Positions 56,843 to 64,000 of a DNA stretch of 64,000 nucleotides are shown here, in pieces. Both the position numbers and the translations under genes were made by a program. The DNA lies in NCBI RefSeq assembly GCF_001623075.1, contig NZ_LMCF01000216.1, positions 29,692 through 93,691 of the forward strand, written 5' to 3'. Each line of letters starts with the position of its first letter. Within the stretch, counting starts at the first letter, position 1. The notes under the pieces are model-generated. The model did not search any database. It saw nothing but the letters and a program-made list of their open reading frames with translations, and was not told the DNA's origin. This DNA comes from Pseudovibrio sp. Ad37 (GTDB lineage: Bacteria > Pseudomonadota > Alphaproteobacteria > Rhizobiales > Stappiaceae).

Positions 56843-57661
56843 TCAGCTTTCACCAGCCTCAGAAGGCTTGTCGTCAATCTGGTAGGGCGCGAGAACCTTC
56901 TTGGTTTTCTCCGGCAGGTTCTTCCCCCAGCCAGCATCAAGCTTGTGGTCAACAGACACGCGGTCATCAAACACAAAGCACTCGCCTTTCCAGAGGCTCT
57001 CGTCCTCTGGTACATTTTCCAGATAATTCAGAATACCGCCTTCAAGGTGGTAAACCTCATCATAGCCCTGCTCCAGCATCAAGCCGGTAGCCCGCTCACA
57101 GCGGATACCGCCGGTGCAGAACATGGCAACCTTCTTCTTGGCGCGCAGAGAGTTATCATTGCGTTTGACCCACTCAGGAAACTCATTGAAGGTTTCCGTG
57201 TCAGGGTCCAATGCACCTTCAAACGTGCCCAGAGCAAACTCATAGTCATTGCGCGTATCAATCACGACCGTATCCGGGTCAGAGATCAGCGCATTCCAGT
57301 CCTCTGGCTTCACATAGGTGCCGACAAGATCATTCGGATCGATATGGTTCACACCCATATTCACGATCGCCTGTTTCAAACGCACCTTCATGCGCTTGAA
57401 TGGAACTTGCTTTGCCCAGCTTTCCTTGACGGTGATATCATGAAAACGCGGGTCTTTGCGCAAGTAGGCAATCACGTCCCGCATCTGCGGTTCTTCACCA
57501 GCAATAGTTCCGTTAATGCCCTCACGAGCAATAAGAAGACTGCCGCGAATACCTCGGCTTTTGCAGTAGTCAAGCAGAGGTTCGCGCATGTCTTCAAAGT
57601 CCGCAAACTCAACAAACTTGTAGAGCGCACAGACCAAAATGGGGGTTAGCGTATGTGTCAT
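56843..57661 (-). CDS. trhO: tRNA U34 5-hydroxylation protein TrhO (rhodanese-like)
   Basis: A 272-residue protein of the YceA/TrhO family, which hydroxylates uridine 34 of certain tRNAs on the way to 5-oxyacetyl-uridine derivatives. The N-terminal acylphosphatase-like half contains [10 protein letters not shown], and the C-terminal rhodanese domain has the active-site Cys182 in [10 protein letters not shown]. Length is slightly shorter than in E. coli (350) because the C-terminal zinc/Cys tail is missing. Single gene; immediately downstream of the R-body locus on the same strand, separated by its terminator. Confidence 0.92.
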   Translation of the reverse strand: MTHTLTPILVCALYKFVEFADFEDMREPLLDYCKSRGIRGSLLIAREGINGTIAGEEPQMRDVIAYLRKDPRFHDITVKESWAKQVPFKRMKVRLKQAIVNMGVNHIDPNDLVGTYVKPEDWNALISDPDTVVIDTRNDYEFALGTFEGALDPDTETFNEFPEWVKRNDNSLRAKKKVAMFCTGGIRCERATGLMLEQGYDEVYHLEGGILNYLENVPEDESLWKGECFVFDDRVSVDHKLDAGWGKNLPEKTKKVLAPYQIDDKPSEAGES

Positions 57662-57744
57662 TCTTTGCCTTTGTGGGCTTATTCGTAGCAGTACCTATAC
57701 TCATTTCCATCGGGTCTGTCAGCAAAAGAGACCATACCAAAACT

Positions 57745-57778
57745 GTAAACCTCCCCTGCCGAAGCAGGGAAGGTTGAA
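57745..57778 (-). terminator. Terminator of the R-body locus
   Basis: A 10-bp stem (57750-57759 with 57764-57773) around a UUCG tetraloop on the minus strand, followed by a T-rich stretch (TTTACAGTTTT). Confidence 0.78.
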
Positions 57779-57812
57779 ATGTAACTCGCACGAGAGGTCG
57801 TCACAGGTCCAT

Positions 57813-58136
57813 TTACCGGCCCGGGCGGAAGGTTTCCATAATGGTAAGAAGCGTCTGAAGCTGATCCGGCGTGCCAGACTGAGCAACCTTTTCCGTAGCA
57901 CCAGCAGCTGCCATGGTATCCATGGAGTAGATCTGCATAACGCCCTGGTTGGTTGCAGCCTGAGCCAGAATGTTCTGCTGCTGAGAAGCAGCCACGTTAT
58001 TCTCAAAGAGAATACCGGTTGAGTGCGCCATCGTCTGGAAAAGCGAACCCATAGCCATGGCGGGTGCTTCACCAACAACCTTCACATTGGTTTGTGTGAC
58101 GGCATCAGTAATCATTGGATTTACCGTATCCGGCAT
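57813..58136 (-). CDS. RebB-family R-body protein, paralogue 1
   Basis: A 107-residue protein of the RebB/killing trait family. ATG 58136 is chosen since AAGGA lies eight bases upstream and the N-terminus then aligns with its paralogue (MPDTVNPM versus MPTTVSPM). Core motif ITDAVTQTNVKVVGEAPAM, then MAHSTGILFEN, QQQNILAQAATNQGVMQIYS. RebB-like subunits polymerise into the ribbon that coils into refractile bodies, which unroll on acid or other triggers and can kill or rupture host cells in Caedibacter. Last gene of the locus. Confidence 0.87.
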   Translation of the reverse strand: MPDTVNPMITDAVTQTNVKVVGEAPAMAMGSLFQTMAHSTGILFENNVAASQQQNILAQAATNQGVMQIYSMDTMAAAGATEKVAQSGTPDQLQTLLTIMETFRPGR

Positions 58137-58345
58137 AGTCGTCATCCTTAAAAATGCAGCATATCTTTCGAAGAGACGAAACCGCCTTTCGAATACCGAT
58201 ACGCGGGAGACAGAAACAAAAGCAGCTCAGCAGAATATGAACTGCCATGAATAAGAGAAGTCGTGTCCGGTGATTTCACAGAGAACCACCAGGGGCATGC
58301 CCACCTGAAAACCAACCGGACACCATTAACTGCAAGTTGAACCAA

Positions 58346-58378
58346 CGTCGCCGGAGGGCGACGCCTAAACCCGTTAGG
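58346..58378 (-). other. Two hairpins downstream of RebB paralogue 2
   Basis: CGTCGCC-ggag-GGCGACG (58346-58363) and CCTAA-acccg-TTAGG (58364-58378, overlapping the stop codon). No T-run follows, so they may stabilise or attenuate the message between the two reb genes. Confidence 0.45.
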
Positions 58379-58694
58379 TTGGGTTGAAAACGCGCATGAT
58401 TGTCAGCAGCGTGTTCAACTGGTCTGGTGTGCCGCTCTGAGCAACTTTTTCGGTAGCACCAGCGCCAGCCATCGTATCCATGGAGTAAATCTGCATGACT
58501 CCCTGGTTAGCTGCTGCCTGAGAAAGAATGTTCTGCTGCTGAGCGGCAGAAACATAGTTCTCAAAGAGAATTCCGGTGGAATGAGCCATTGTCTGAAAGA
58601 CACTGCCCATTGCCATCGCAGGGGCTTCACCCACGACCTTTACGTTGGACTGGGTAACCGCGTCAGTGATCATAGGGCTAACAGTTGTTGGCAT
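58374..58694 (-). CDS. RebB-family R-body protein, paralogue 2
   Basis: A 106-residue protein almost identical in layout to paralogue 1 (ITDAVTQSNVKVVGEAP, MAHSTGILFENYVSAAQQQN, GVMQIYSMDTMAGAGATEKVA). GAGGA precedes the ATG. The strong similarity of the two suggests a recent duplication, giving two main ribbon subunits. It is preceded by a 159-base untranslated gap, unusual inside an operon, so it may have its own promoter. Confidence 0.87.
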   Translation of the reverse strand: MPTTVSPMITDAVTQSNVKVVGEAPAMAMGSVFQTMAHSTGILFENYVSAAQQQNILSQAAANQGVMQIYSMDTMAGAGATEKVAQSGTPDQLNTLLTIMRVFNPT

Positions 58695-58853
58695 TCTAAT
58701 AGTCCTCTTTCATACAGTTCTGGTCAAAATCCGGTTCTGCATTTCCTTGAACTGGCTCCAAAGGAGTACGCGCTACTACAACTTAAAGGATGCATCAGAA
58801 CCATTCTCATCGCTCTGGCCTTTGCACCAGAAAGCGAAGCTCGAAAGTTCCGG

Positions 58854-59195
58854 TTATGGGTTGAAACTACGCAAGGTAGTCAGCAGCGTGCTGAGTTGGT
58901 CAGCTGTCCCAGCCTGAGCAACTTTTTCTGTGGCCGATGCCCCGGCCGTTGTATTCGCGGAATAGATTTGCATGACGCCCATGTTGGTCGTCGCCTGTGC
59001 AAGAGTGGTAGATTGAGACGCGGATGCGACTGAGTTCTGCAACAAAATGCCCGTTGAATGTGCAAGGGATGCATAGAGGTTTCCCATCGCAATTGCAGGC
59101 GCTTGCCCAAGCACCGTTACATTGGATTGCGTGACAGCATCCGTCACCATGCCGTCCTCTGGTATTACGGGGCCAATCCCCGGTAGATCCGCCAT
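58854..59195 (-). CDS. RebB-family R-body protein, paralogue 3
   Basis: A 113-residue protein with a ten-residue N-terminal extension (MADLPGIGPVIPEDG) before the core MVTDAVTQSNVTVLGQAPAI. The middle LAHSTGILLQNSVASASQS and end MQIYSANTTAGASATEKVA match the family. GGGAG precedes the ATG. More diverged than paralogues 1 and 2; might be a distinct structural or capping subunit. Confidence 0.85.
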   Translation of the reverse strand: MADLPGIGPVIPEDGMVTDAVTQSNVTVLGQAPAIAMGNLYASLAHSTGILLQNSVASASQSTTLAQATTNMGVMQIYSANTTAGASATEKVAQAGTADQLSTLLTTLRSFNP

Positions 59196-59353
59196 AAATC
59201 ACTCCCACCTGATCAACCGAACTCATGAGCAATTCGGTAAAAACGCAGCCCTGCTTCACCTCTGATCAAGCGCAAGCACTGCACTGACCAGAGGCAAACT
59301 CTCAATTATTTAGAAAACTCAATGGCCGTTGCAGACTGACCAAACACCGCGAC

Positions 59354-59695
59354 TTAACGTGAAAAGTACCGACACAATGTTCCGAGCAAACTCTCGTTCA
59401 CCTGCTCGGCTTCCTTCGGGTCCATATGTGAAATGCTGTTTGCAGCAGCCATGGAACCAACAGAATAAGTATGCAAAATTCCCTGATTCAAAGCGGTCTG
59501 CGCAATGATGTTCTGGCGCTGTGCATTCGAGACGGAATTCTCAAAAAGCACCCCTGTCGATTGCGCCGCTGTCAGGAAGGTCAGCGCCAGCGCGAACGCA
59601 GGAGCCACCCCAAGAATTGCAATCACGTCAGCATCAACAGTTCCGCCATCGGAGGGTTTTGCTGCGCCACATTGTTCCTCAATAGTCTTTGGCAT
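59354..59695 (-). CDS. Diverged RebB-family protein
   Basis: A 113-residue protein. The first motif is altered (VDADVIAILGVAPAFALALTF instead of ITDAVTQTNVKVVGEAPAM), but the second half STGVLFENSVSNAQRQNIIAQTALNQGILHTYSVGSMAAAN aligns clearly with the other Reb proteins (only short pieces quoted are needed: STGVLFEN and NQGILHTYS). It lacks the TEKVAQ segment. May be a specialised component of the ribbon. Confidence 0.75.
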   Translation of the reverse strand: MPKTIEEQCGAAKPSDGGTVDADVIAILGVAPAFALALTFLTAAQSTGVLFENSVSNAQRQNIIAQTALNQGILHTYSVGSMAAANSISHMDPKEAEQVNESLLGTLCRYFSR

Positions 59696-59813
59696 TTTTT
59701 CTCCAATATGCTTGTTATTATTGCCATTTACAGACTATTGACGCCGCTCCTCTCTATTTGTGAACTCTTTCCTAAGAGCCAGTGCCCTTCGTAAGAATTG
59801 GTTCACACATCAC

Positions 59814-60473
59814 TCATCTATCGCGAGATCTCTGTTGCAGATAACTGATCAAAAGCTCGGAGAGCTTCTCATTGAGTGGCGCAATCTGCCTTGAAAGCTC
59901 CGATTTGATTTCCTTCTTCAGAAAATCCCGCATGGCTTCAGCAGCCTGTACCGCCATCGCTTCCTGATTGGGAACCCCGCCGGGACCGGGCAGGCCAGAG
60001 CCCGGAAACTGCGCCATGCCGGGACCAGCTTGCGGCCCACTTTGCCCAGGCACCATTTGCGGCTGCGGCTGCGCGGGCGGCGGTGCTGGTGGTGATTGCG
60101 GCTCCTCCTCCTCATCCCCCGTACCAATCACGCTCTTAATCGTCGTAATCTCTTCATCAATGGAGGTGCACAGCTTGGCTGCCGCCTGCTCGACCTCAGA
60201 CACAATCGTCTGCGCAGAGGATGCTGCATCATCACAAGCCCGATTGATCTGCGCCTGCTGCTGACGGATTTCAGCAACCACCTCATTGTAGTTTGGAATG
60301 CCCTGCCTCAGCTGCGCAAATTCACTGGCGGCCTGATCCACATTCTGCTTCACCTTGGTCAGCTGCACGACAGCATCATCCAGCGCAGAGTTGAATTCCG
60401 GGCCCGGTGTCACCGTGACCTTTTGAGGACCAGCATCTGCGGCCCCTGACGTTCCGTTCGCGGCTGTACTCAT
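59814..60473 (-). CDS. Coiled-coil protein of the R-body locus, unrecognised
   Basis: A 219-residue hypothetical protein started at ATG 60473 (AGGAG upstream). Residues ~20-120 form a long amphipathic/coiled-coil region (VVQLTKVKQNVDQAASEF, IRQQQAQINRACDDAASSAQ). A Pro/Gln/Gly-rich linker follows (~130-175), then a basic/helical C-terminus (DFLKKEIKSELSRQIAPLNEKLSELLISYLQQ). No catalytic motif is seen. By position it is part of the reb operon; a scaffolding or length-control role is possible but unproven. Confidence 0.7.
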   Translation of the reverse strand: MSTAANGTSGAADAGPQKVTVTPGPEFNSALDDAVVQLTKVKQNVDQAASEFAQLRQGIPNYNEVVAEIRQQQAQINRACDDAASSAQTIVSEVEQAAAKLCTSIDEEITTIKSVIGTGDEEEEPQSPPAPPPAQPQPQMVPGQSGPQAGPGMAQFPGSGLPGPGGVPNQEAMAVQAAEAMRDFLKKEIKSELSRQIAPLNEKLSELLISYLQQRSRDR

Positions 60474-60496
60474 CGCCTCACTCCTCAAGTCCAGTC

Positions 60497-60913
60497 TTAC
60501 CAGTTGTGATCTGAATTCCGCTCGGAACTGCGGTCCTCTCCCCGCGCGTCAAACTCAATGTCGCCAGTGGAGGTAAACCGCGCAAGAAGCTCCTCTTCCA
60601 CCCCATCCTGGATCAATCGGTCCTCGTCTTCACGGTCCTCATACCGATCGGCCTCTTCCTGCAATCGCTCATCGCGAAACCCGAGAACCACATCCGCTGC
60701 AGTAATGCCATCTTCACACACCAGCATCCCTTCCGCCTTCACCAGCGCATCCCGCGCCAGACTCAGGTGACACAAAAGCCCTGGCAGCGTCTCAACACCA
60801 GACCGCGACAGCGTAAGCGTCTCTTCCTGCTCGATAACCCCTTCCCAGCGGCGTAACTGATTGAGGATCACCTCCTCCAATTCCTCTCGAATGTATGTAA
60901 CGTCCCGTTCCAT
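60497..60913 (-). CDS. Acidic hypothetical protein of the R-body locus
   Basis: A 138-residue, strongly acidic protein: helical N-terminal part (YIREELEEVILNQLRRWEGV, ~8-30) and a D/E-rich C-terminal half (~85-138). It lies 23 bases upstream of the coiled-coil gene and reads with it, so both are probably coexpressed. No family recognised. An AAAGGTGAG site precedes the ATG. Could be a chaperone or anti-aggregation partner for Reb subunits; this is speculation. Confidence 0.65.
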   Translation of the reverse strand: MERDVTYIREELEEVILNQLRRWEGVIEQEETLTLSRSGVETLPGLLCHLSLARDALVKAEGMLVCEDGITAADVVLGFRDERLQEEADRYEDREDEDRLIQDGVEEELLARFTSTGDIEFDARGEDRSSERNSDHNW

Positions 60914-61050
60914 ATCTCACCTTTAGAGCTGACCGGGGATCTGCCTATCGCGTCAGAGCCCGAAGAAAAGTCGCAAGCAAAATGTAATCCTATTGAAACA
61001 ACAGCGTAATTTCCTGAAACAGATCCATCAGCTGACCCGCTTCCGGCAGA

Positions 61051-61770
61051 TCACTCACTCACATCCTGAAACGCCGAGATGGCATTGGTCACCATGACGT
61101 TCAGCTCCGTCAGCGCAGGTGTCGCTGCCAGCGCCGGATCCTGCGCTATCTTCGCAGCCACAATCGCCTGTGCGGCCATGGAGATTTGCATGACACCGTT
61201 CATGTAGGTCTCTGCATTTTGCGACGCATGCCCGCTGGACTGCTTGGTCATCACATCATCAGGAATGGAGATCATCGACTCCAATCCTTGGTAGTTTTGA
61301 AAGTTGGTAAACTGCACGGCCTGAGTAATCTGTTCGTTTAAGGCAGAAGTTGAAGGCGCAGAGGTTGGCAATGGTGGATAGGATGGCCCGGAGGACTGCT
61401 CCTTCCCGGTATCCGTGGATGTGCCCTGCGACTGCCCACCCGCTCCGTCAGAACCGGTAGTATCCTCAAAGTCTGCACCGCCAGCAGATCCCTTTTCACT
61501 ATCCATCACCATGGTTTGTTGCGCTCCGGATTGACTGTTGCTCTCACTTGCTGTGTTGACGGTTTCCGTTGCCGCCTGTGAGGACATTTTGACCGCTGGA
61601 GAAGATCGCTGAGCACCCTGTGTTCTGGATGCCTCAGCACCGGACTGAGTTGAGGAACGCAAACTATTATCGCTCAAAGGTCCGTGGAGCAGAGAGATCA
61701 GGCGCCGCCGACGCGTAATCGCATTCTCATACTCTTGAGAAGCTGAACTCTCACCTCTCTCCCTCACCAT
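61051..61770 (-). CDS. Long low-complexity protein with Reb-like C-terminal domain
   Basis: A 239-residue protein started at ATG 61770 (GAGGGAA). The first ~30 residues are basic and contain RRRRLISLL; residues ~35-145 are Ser/Gly/Thr/Gln-rich and likely disordered. The C-terminal ~90 residues (LNEQITQAVQFTNFQNYQGL, then YMNGVMQISMAAQAIVAAKI) have the same spacing of ITxAV and GVMQIxxxA elements as RebB proteins, so this looks like a Reb domain with a long tail. It may be a terminal or anchoring subunit. Confidence 0.62.
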   Translation of the reverse strand: MVRERGESSASQEYENAITRRRRLISLLHGPLSDNSLRSSTQSGAEASRTQGAQRSSPAVKMSSQAATETVNTASESNSQSGAQQTMVMDSEKGSAGGADFEDTTGSDGAGGQSQGTSTDTGKEQSSGPSYPPLPTSAPSTSALNEQITQAVQFTNFQNYQGLESMISIPDDVMTKQSSGHASQNAETYMNGVMQISMAAQAIVAAKIAQDPALAATPALTELNVMVTNAISAFQDVSE

Positions 61771-61784
61771 CAAATTCCCTCAAA

Positions 61785-62045
61785 TTAGCCACCTGAAGGT
61801 TTAGACTCCGCTCCAGAGGTCGGGCCTATTTCCATAATCAGCTGCACGCCTTTGGACACAACAGCCGTCGATATCTGGTTCATGGATTGTTGCGCATGGG
61901 TCGCATTTTGAACCGACAATCCCGTCGCATTGCTAACCACTTGGTACAGATTGGCAATTGCCTGAGAAGGCGCTTCACCCACCACCTTCACATTTGTCTG
62001 GGTAACGGCATCCGTCACCTGAGCATTTACAGTATCTTCCGCCAT
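61785..62045 (-). CDS. Short RebB/RebA-like R-body protein
   Basis: An 86-residue Reb-family protein: VTDAVTQTNVKVVGEAPSQAI matches paralogues 1-3, followed by the variant middle SNATGLSVQNATHAQQSMNQ and a C-terminal GVQLIMEIGPTSG. The short form lacks the TEKVA tail. It starts the Reb series directly behind the sigma factor gene and may nucleate assembly. Confidence 0.78.
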   Translation of the reverse strand: MAEDTVNAQVTDAVTQTNVKVVGEAPSQAIANLYQVVSNATGLSVQNATHAQQSMNQISTAVVSKGVQLIMEIGPTSGAESKPSGG

Positions 62046-62123
62046 GCTTTCGCCCTCGCAGTCTAAATTCGTTAACTATTCGGAGAGACGCACTCCCAAC
62101 CCTCCTGTGAACATTCAATCTGC

Positions 62124-62705
62124 TCAATTGAGCCGCTTACGCTTCTTGGAGCGGGCATCTCTCAGCTTCTCACGCAAAAACTGCACCCGTTTTCGGGCCA
62201 AAGCCTGAGAAATATTCAGCTCCTCCGAAATCTCGCTGTAACTGCGATCCTCGGCAAATTTCATGGAAAAAATCTGCTGGTAGATAAGAGGAAGCCGCTC
62301 CAGCGTCTTGCTGATCAGCATCAGCTCTTCCTTCTGAGCCAGCAACACTTCCTGCGGTGCGCTTTCAATCTCTGTATTGGCCAGATGTTCGTCGTAAACA
62401 TCCTTATCGCCATCACGAAACTGATATTCATAACGCTTCTTCCGGTACTGACTGATAAACTCGTTTTTGAGCGCATACATAAAAAAGGCGATTGGCTCCC
62501 TCATATTCAAGGGACGCTGTTCAAAGTGCGATGCAACTTTGATGATCGTTGCCGACATCAACTCTTCAGCCGCATCCATGTCACCACCAGTAAGATGAAA
62601 CGCTCTTCCAAATATCTTTTTTCTATGTTCGTTCCAGTATTCCCAAACAGGCGTCAAATCCTGACGCCCATCAAGATGTTCTAGTCGTGTATTCTTGCAA
62701 TACAT
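62124..62705 (-). CDS. ECF-like RNA polymerase sigma factor of the R-body locus
   Basis: A 193-residue protein started at ATG 62705 (GAGG eight bases upstream; a GTG at 62714 is possible). Region 2 lies at ~15-90 (FHLTGGDMDAAEELMSATII) and region 4 at ~135-185 (LPLIYQQIFSMKFAEDRSYS, then SEELNISQALARKRVQFLRE), giving the ECF organisation of region 2 plus region 4 only. It is the first gene of the reb cluster and reads into it, so it probably directs expression of the R-body genes. No anti-sigma gene is adjacent; control is unknown. Confidence 0.85.
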   Translation of the reverse strand: MYCKNTRLEHLDGRQDLTPVWEYWNEHRKKIFGRAFHLTGGDMDAAEELMSATIIKVASHFEQRPLNMREPIAFFMYALKNEFISQYRKKRYEYQFRDGDKDVYDEHLANTEIESAPQEVLLAQKEELMLISKTLERLPLIYQQIFSMKFAEDRSYSEISEELNISQALARKRVQFLREKLRDARSKKRKRLN

Positions 62706-63161
62706 CCGCCACACCTCAATGTATTACAGACTAAATCTCTAAACACCACAAAGAGACATCACGAAACACACACCAACACTGGCATGAAGAACAGATATCA
62801 ACTTTATTTCTAGAGAATTCGTCCGCTTCGATAGAGATGAAGCTACGGATATTCTTGTTTTTGGAAAACCAACGCAATTTTATGGGTTGTATTAATTCAT
62901 GCTTACAACCTTTGATAATAGAACGCGAACCAGATTAGAAATTTTAAGAGGTTCCAGTCACTTAACGACCTTCGAGTAATCAACCTTGCAGAATTACAAC
63001 ACAACCAGAAACACGACGACGACCTGTTAACAACCCATAAGGTGTATACTTGAGATTGATACAATCCGAAAAATGCATAAGCCCAATCTCATAGAGCGCC
63101 ATCCACCCTGCCCTTAATAGACAGCTCGCCCGGCGTTTTGTGACATCAGCGATTCTACAAA
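62706..63161. other. AT-rich gene-free region upstream of the R-body locus
   Basis: A 456-base region visibly richer in A+T than the neighbouring coding DNA, with no supported gene. It should hold the promoter of the sigma factor gene. No CRISPR, tRNA or terminator is seen. Confidence 0.5.
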
Positions 63162-63716
63162 TTAAAGGAGGGATTGTTTTTCCAGGTGCTCAATCACAAA
63201 CCGGGCACGCTCTTCAACGCACACTTGCGGCACGTCAACCAACTCATATCCATAAGCACGATAGACCGAAACATTCGCGGCATAATCCTGGCACGCAAAG
63301 TCAAAGCCATGCGTTCGCTCCGCATCATGTTCAAAAATCTCTCTCCACGGCGCACACACAAAAACAGGAGAAGCAAACCGCCTCAGTTGCGCAGCACGCA
63401 CCATGCTCTCAGGAACAGAAGCCCCAATAATTGCACTATATGCAATCGCCTCAAGAAAACTGCGATCATGGAAAACAGGCTCATCTGATCGCACCACCCT
63501 CTGATCAAACGCCGCAATGGAATGCTCAAACAACAAATCCCGAAAGGCAACGCAGTCCTGATCAGGAAGGGCAGAACCGTCAATCCCCCGTTGCTCCCGC
63601 ACCAACTGGCGCCCAACCTTCTCCCGGCACGCATACCCAAGAGACTTGAGATACTCCAGCAAAGTAGATTTCCCAGCACCAGACGCACCAGACGCACCAG
63701 TAATGACAAAGTTCAT
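63162..63716 (-). CDS. AAA_28-type P-loop ATPase
   Basis: A 184-residue protein started at ATG 63716 (GAGG upstream). Walker A is GASGAGKS (residues 10-17) in MNFVITGASGASGAGKST; the family normally reads ITGGPGSGKT, so three extra residues (GAS) are present. The 9-bp tandem repeat behind this is listed separately. The rest (VFHDRSFLEAIAYS, FVCAPWREIFEHDAERT) matches small NTPase/kinase-like proteins of unknown substrate. Confidence 0.85.
   Translation of the reverse strand: MNFVITGASGASGAGKSTLLEYLKSLGYACREKVGRQLVREQRGIDGSALPDQDCVAFRDLLFEHSIAAFDQRVVRSDEPVFHDRSFLEAIAYSAIIGASVPESMVRAAQLRRFASPVFVCAPWREIFEHDAERTHGFDFACQDYAANVSVYRAYGYELVDVPQVCVEERARFVIEHLEKQSLL
63676..63702. repeat. 9-bp tandem repeat in the P-loop codons
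   Basis: GCACCAGAC twice plus a third partial copy (63676-63684, 63685-63693, 63694-63702). It encodes the duplicated Gly-Ala-Ser at the Walker A site. Confidence 0.85.
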
Positions 63717-63821
63717 CGCAAAACCTCGCAAAGAATGAGCAAAACAAGACGATATATTGGGGGGAGAGTTCGAAAACCGGAATGCAAGGAGCGCAAAAAG
63801 GGTAGTGCTTTCGATCTGAAG

Positions 63822-64000
63822 TGTGAATCGGCATGCAAAATTGACCCGGTTAGGTGGGTTATGAGCGTTTAAGATTGACCCACCTGTTTGTTAGGATCCG
63901 TGCATTTAGCGCGGGGCATGAACGGGTGATATTGATGGAAAGTGCAGCCAAGATCCGCCGTCTTGTTTTACGGGATGGTCGAAGTGTCCGGTCGGTCAGT
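63822..64000. mobile_element. Left end of an IS21-family insertion sequence (cut by the window)
   Basis: The element seems to begin at TGTGAATCGGCATGCAAAAT (63822), the typical TG-start terminal repeat of IS21 elements. The repeat ATTGACCC recurs at 63839 and 63874, and AGGTGGGT (63852-63859) is inverted by ACCCACCT (63878-63885), as in the multiple terminal repeats of this family. The other end and any target duplication are outside the window. Confidence 0.78.
63935..64000 (+). CDS. istA: IS21-family transposase IstA, 5' end
   Basis: The last 22 codons of the window, starting at ATG 63935, read MESAAKIRRLVLRDGRSVRS, matching the usual helix-turn-helix N-terminus of IstA (compare IRRLxLxxGxSxRxIA). 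The remainder and the IstB ATPase gene would lie beyond the window. Confidence 0.72.
   Translation, partial: MESAAKIRRLVLRDGRSVRSVS

Noticed and set aside
57813..62705. CRISPR or toxin-antitoxin reading of the small repeated genes
   Set aside because: The similarity among the small genes is protein-level homology of the RebB type; there are no short direct repeats with spacers and no toxin/antitoxin pairs.

Overview
The window looks like chromosomal DNA of a marine-type alphaproteobacterium near the Hyphomicrobiales/Rhodobacterales boundary; a Stappiaceae member such as Pseudovibrio or Roseibium is my best guess, but no rRNA or marker gene here proves it. Supporting signs are a giant growth-pole-ring (GPR/RgsE) type protein, a plcP-agt type lipid-remodelling pair, DgcN-DgcA D-amino-acid catabolism genes, a CheZ-like protein of alphaproteobacterial type, TRAP transport and Entner-Doudoroff glycolysis. 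Gene density is high and most genes are ordinary chromosomal ones.

Layout. 0-6.4 kb: end of a CoxE-like VWA gene, an exported Cys-rich DUF3011-like protein, an AraC regulator divergent from an MFS transporter, a 2Fe-2S ferredoxin, an Hpt protein and a small winged-helix-like protein. 6.75-14.0 kb: one 2422-residue GPR/RgsE-type polar growth scaffold. 14-18.7 kb: cyclopropane fatty acid synthase, an ArgO/LysE exporter with its divergent LysR regulator, a hydroxyacyl-CoA/carnitine-type dehydrogenase and a cupin. 18.7-23.5 kb: a four-gene Mla/Mce-type lipid transport operon (minus strand). 23.5-26.8 kb: dgcN-dgcA and an MFS transporter. 27-33.5 kb: CheZ-like protein, threonine/serine dehydratase, plcP-agt, an atypical SDR and a FadL-type porin. 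33.8-36.6 kb: TPP riboswitch - thiM - thiD - TRAP binding protein. 36.8-44.5 kb: stand-alone RAM domain, orphan molybdenum hydroxylase large subunit, DMT transporter, FadD and adenine deaminase. 45-51 kb: zwf, edd-eda and pgi, that is the upper Entner-Doudoroff route without pgl. 51-57.7 kb: two glycine-zipper lipoproteins, VOC and JmjC-like proteins, ald with a divergent Lrp regulator, an SMP-30 lactonase and TrhO.

The accessory and most unusual part is 57.7-62.7 kb: nine consecutive minus-strand genes that form an R-body (refractile body, Reb) locus. It contains an ECF-like sigma factor at the head, five recognisable RebB-family paralogues, one long protein with a possible Reb-like C-terminus, and two unrecognised coiled-coil/acidic proteins. 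The sigma factor probably switches the locus on, the Reb paralogues would build the coiled ribbon, and the two unknown proteins are candidates for assembly or control. Downstream of a 456-base gene-free stretch are a small P-loop ATPase and the left end of an IS21-family element that runs off the window, so this edge is probably a variable region.

Other points worth attention are a TRAP binding protein that appears to sit in a TPP-riboswitch operon, a cluster of CtrA-like half sites and an 18-bp palindrome in front of the GPR gene, and a structured intergenic RNA candidate between eda and pgi.
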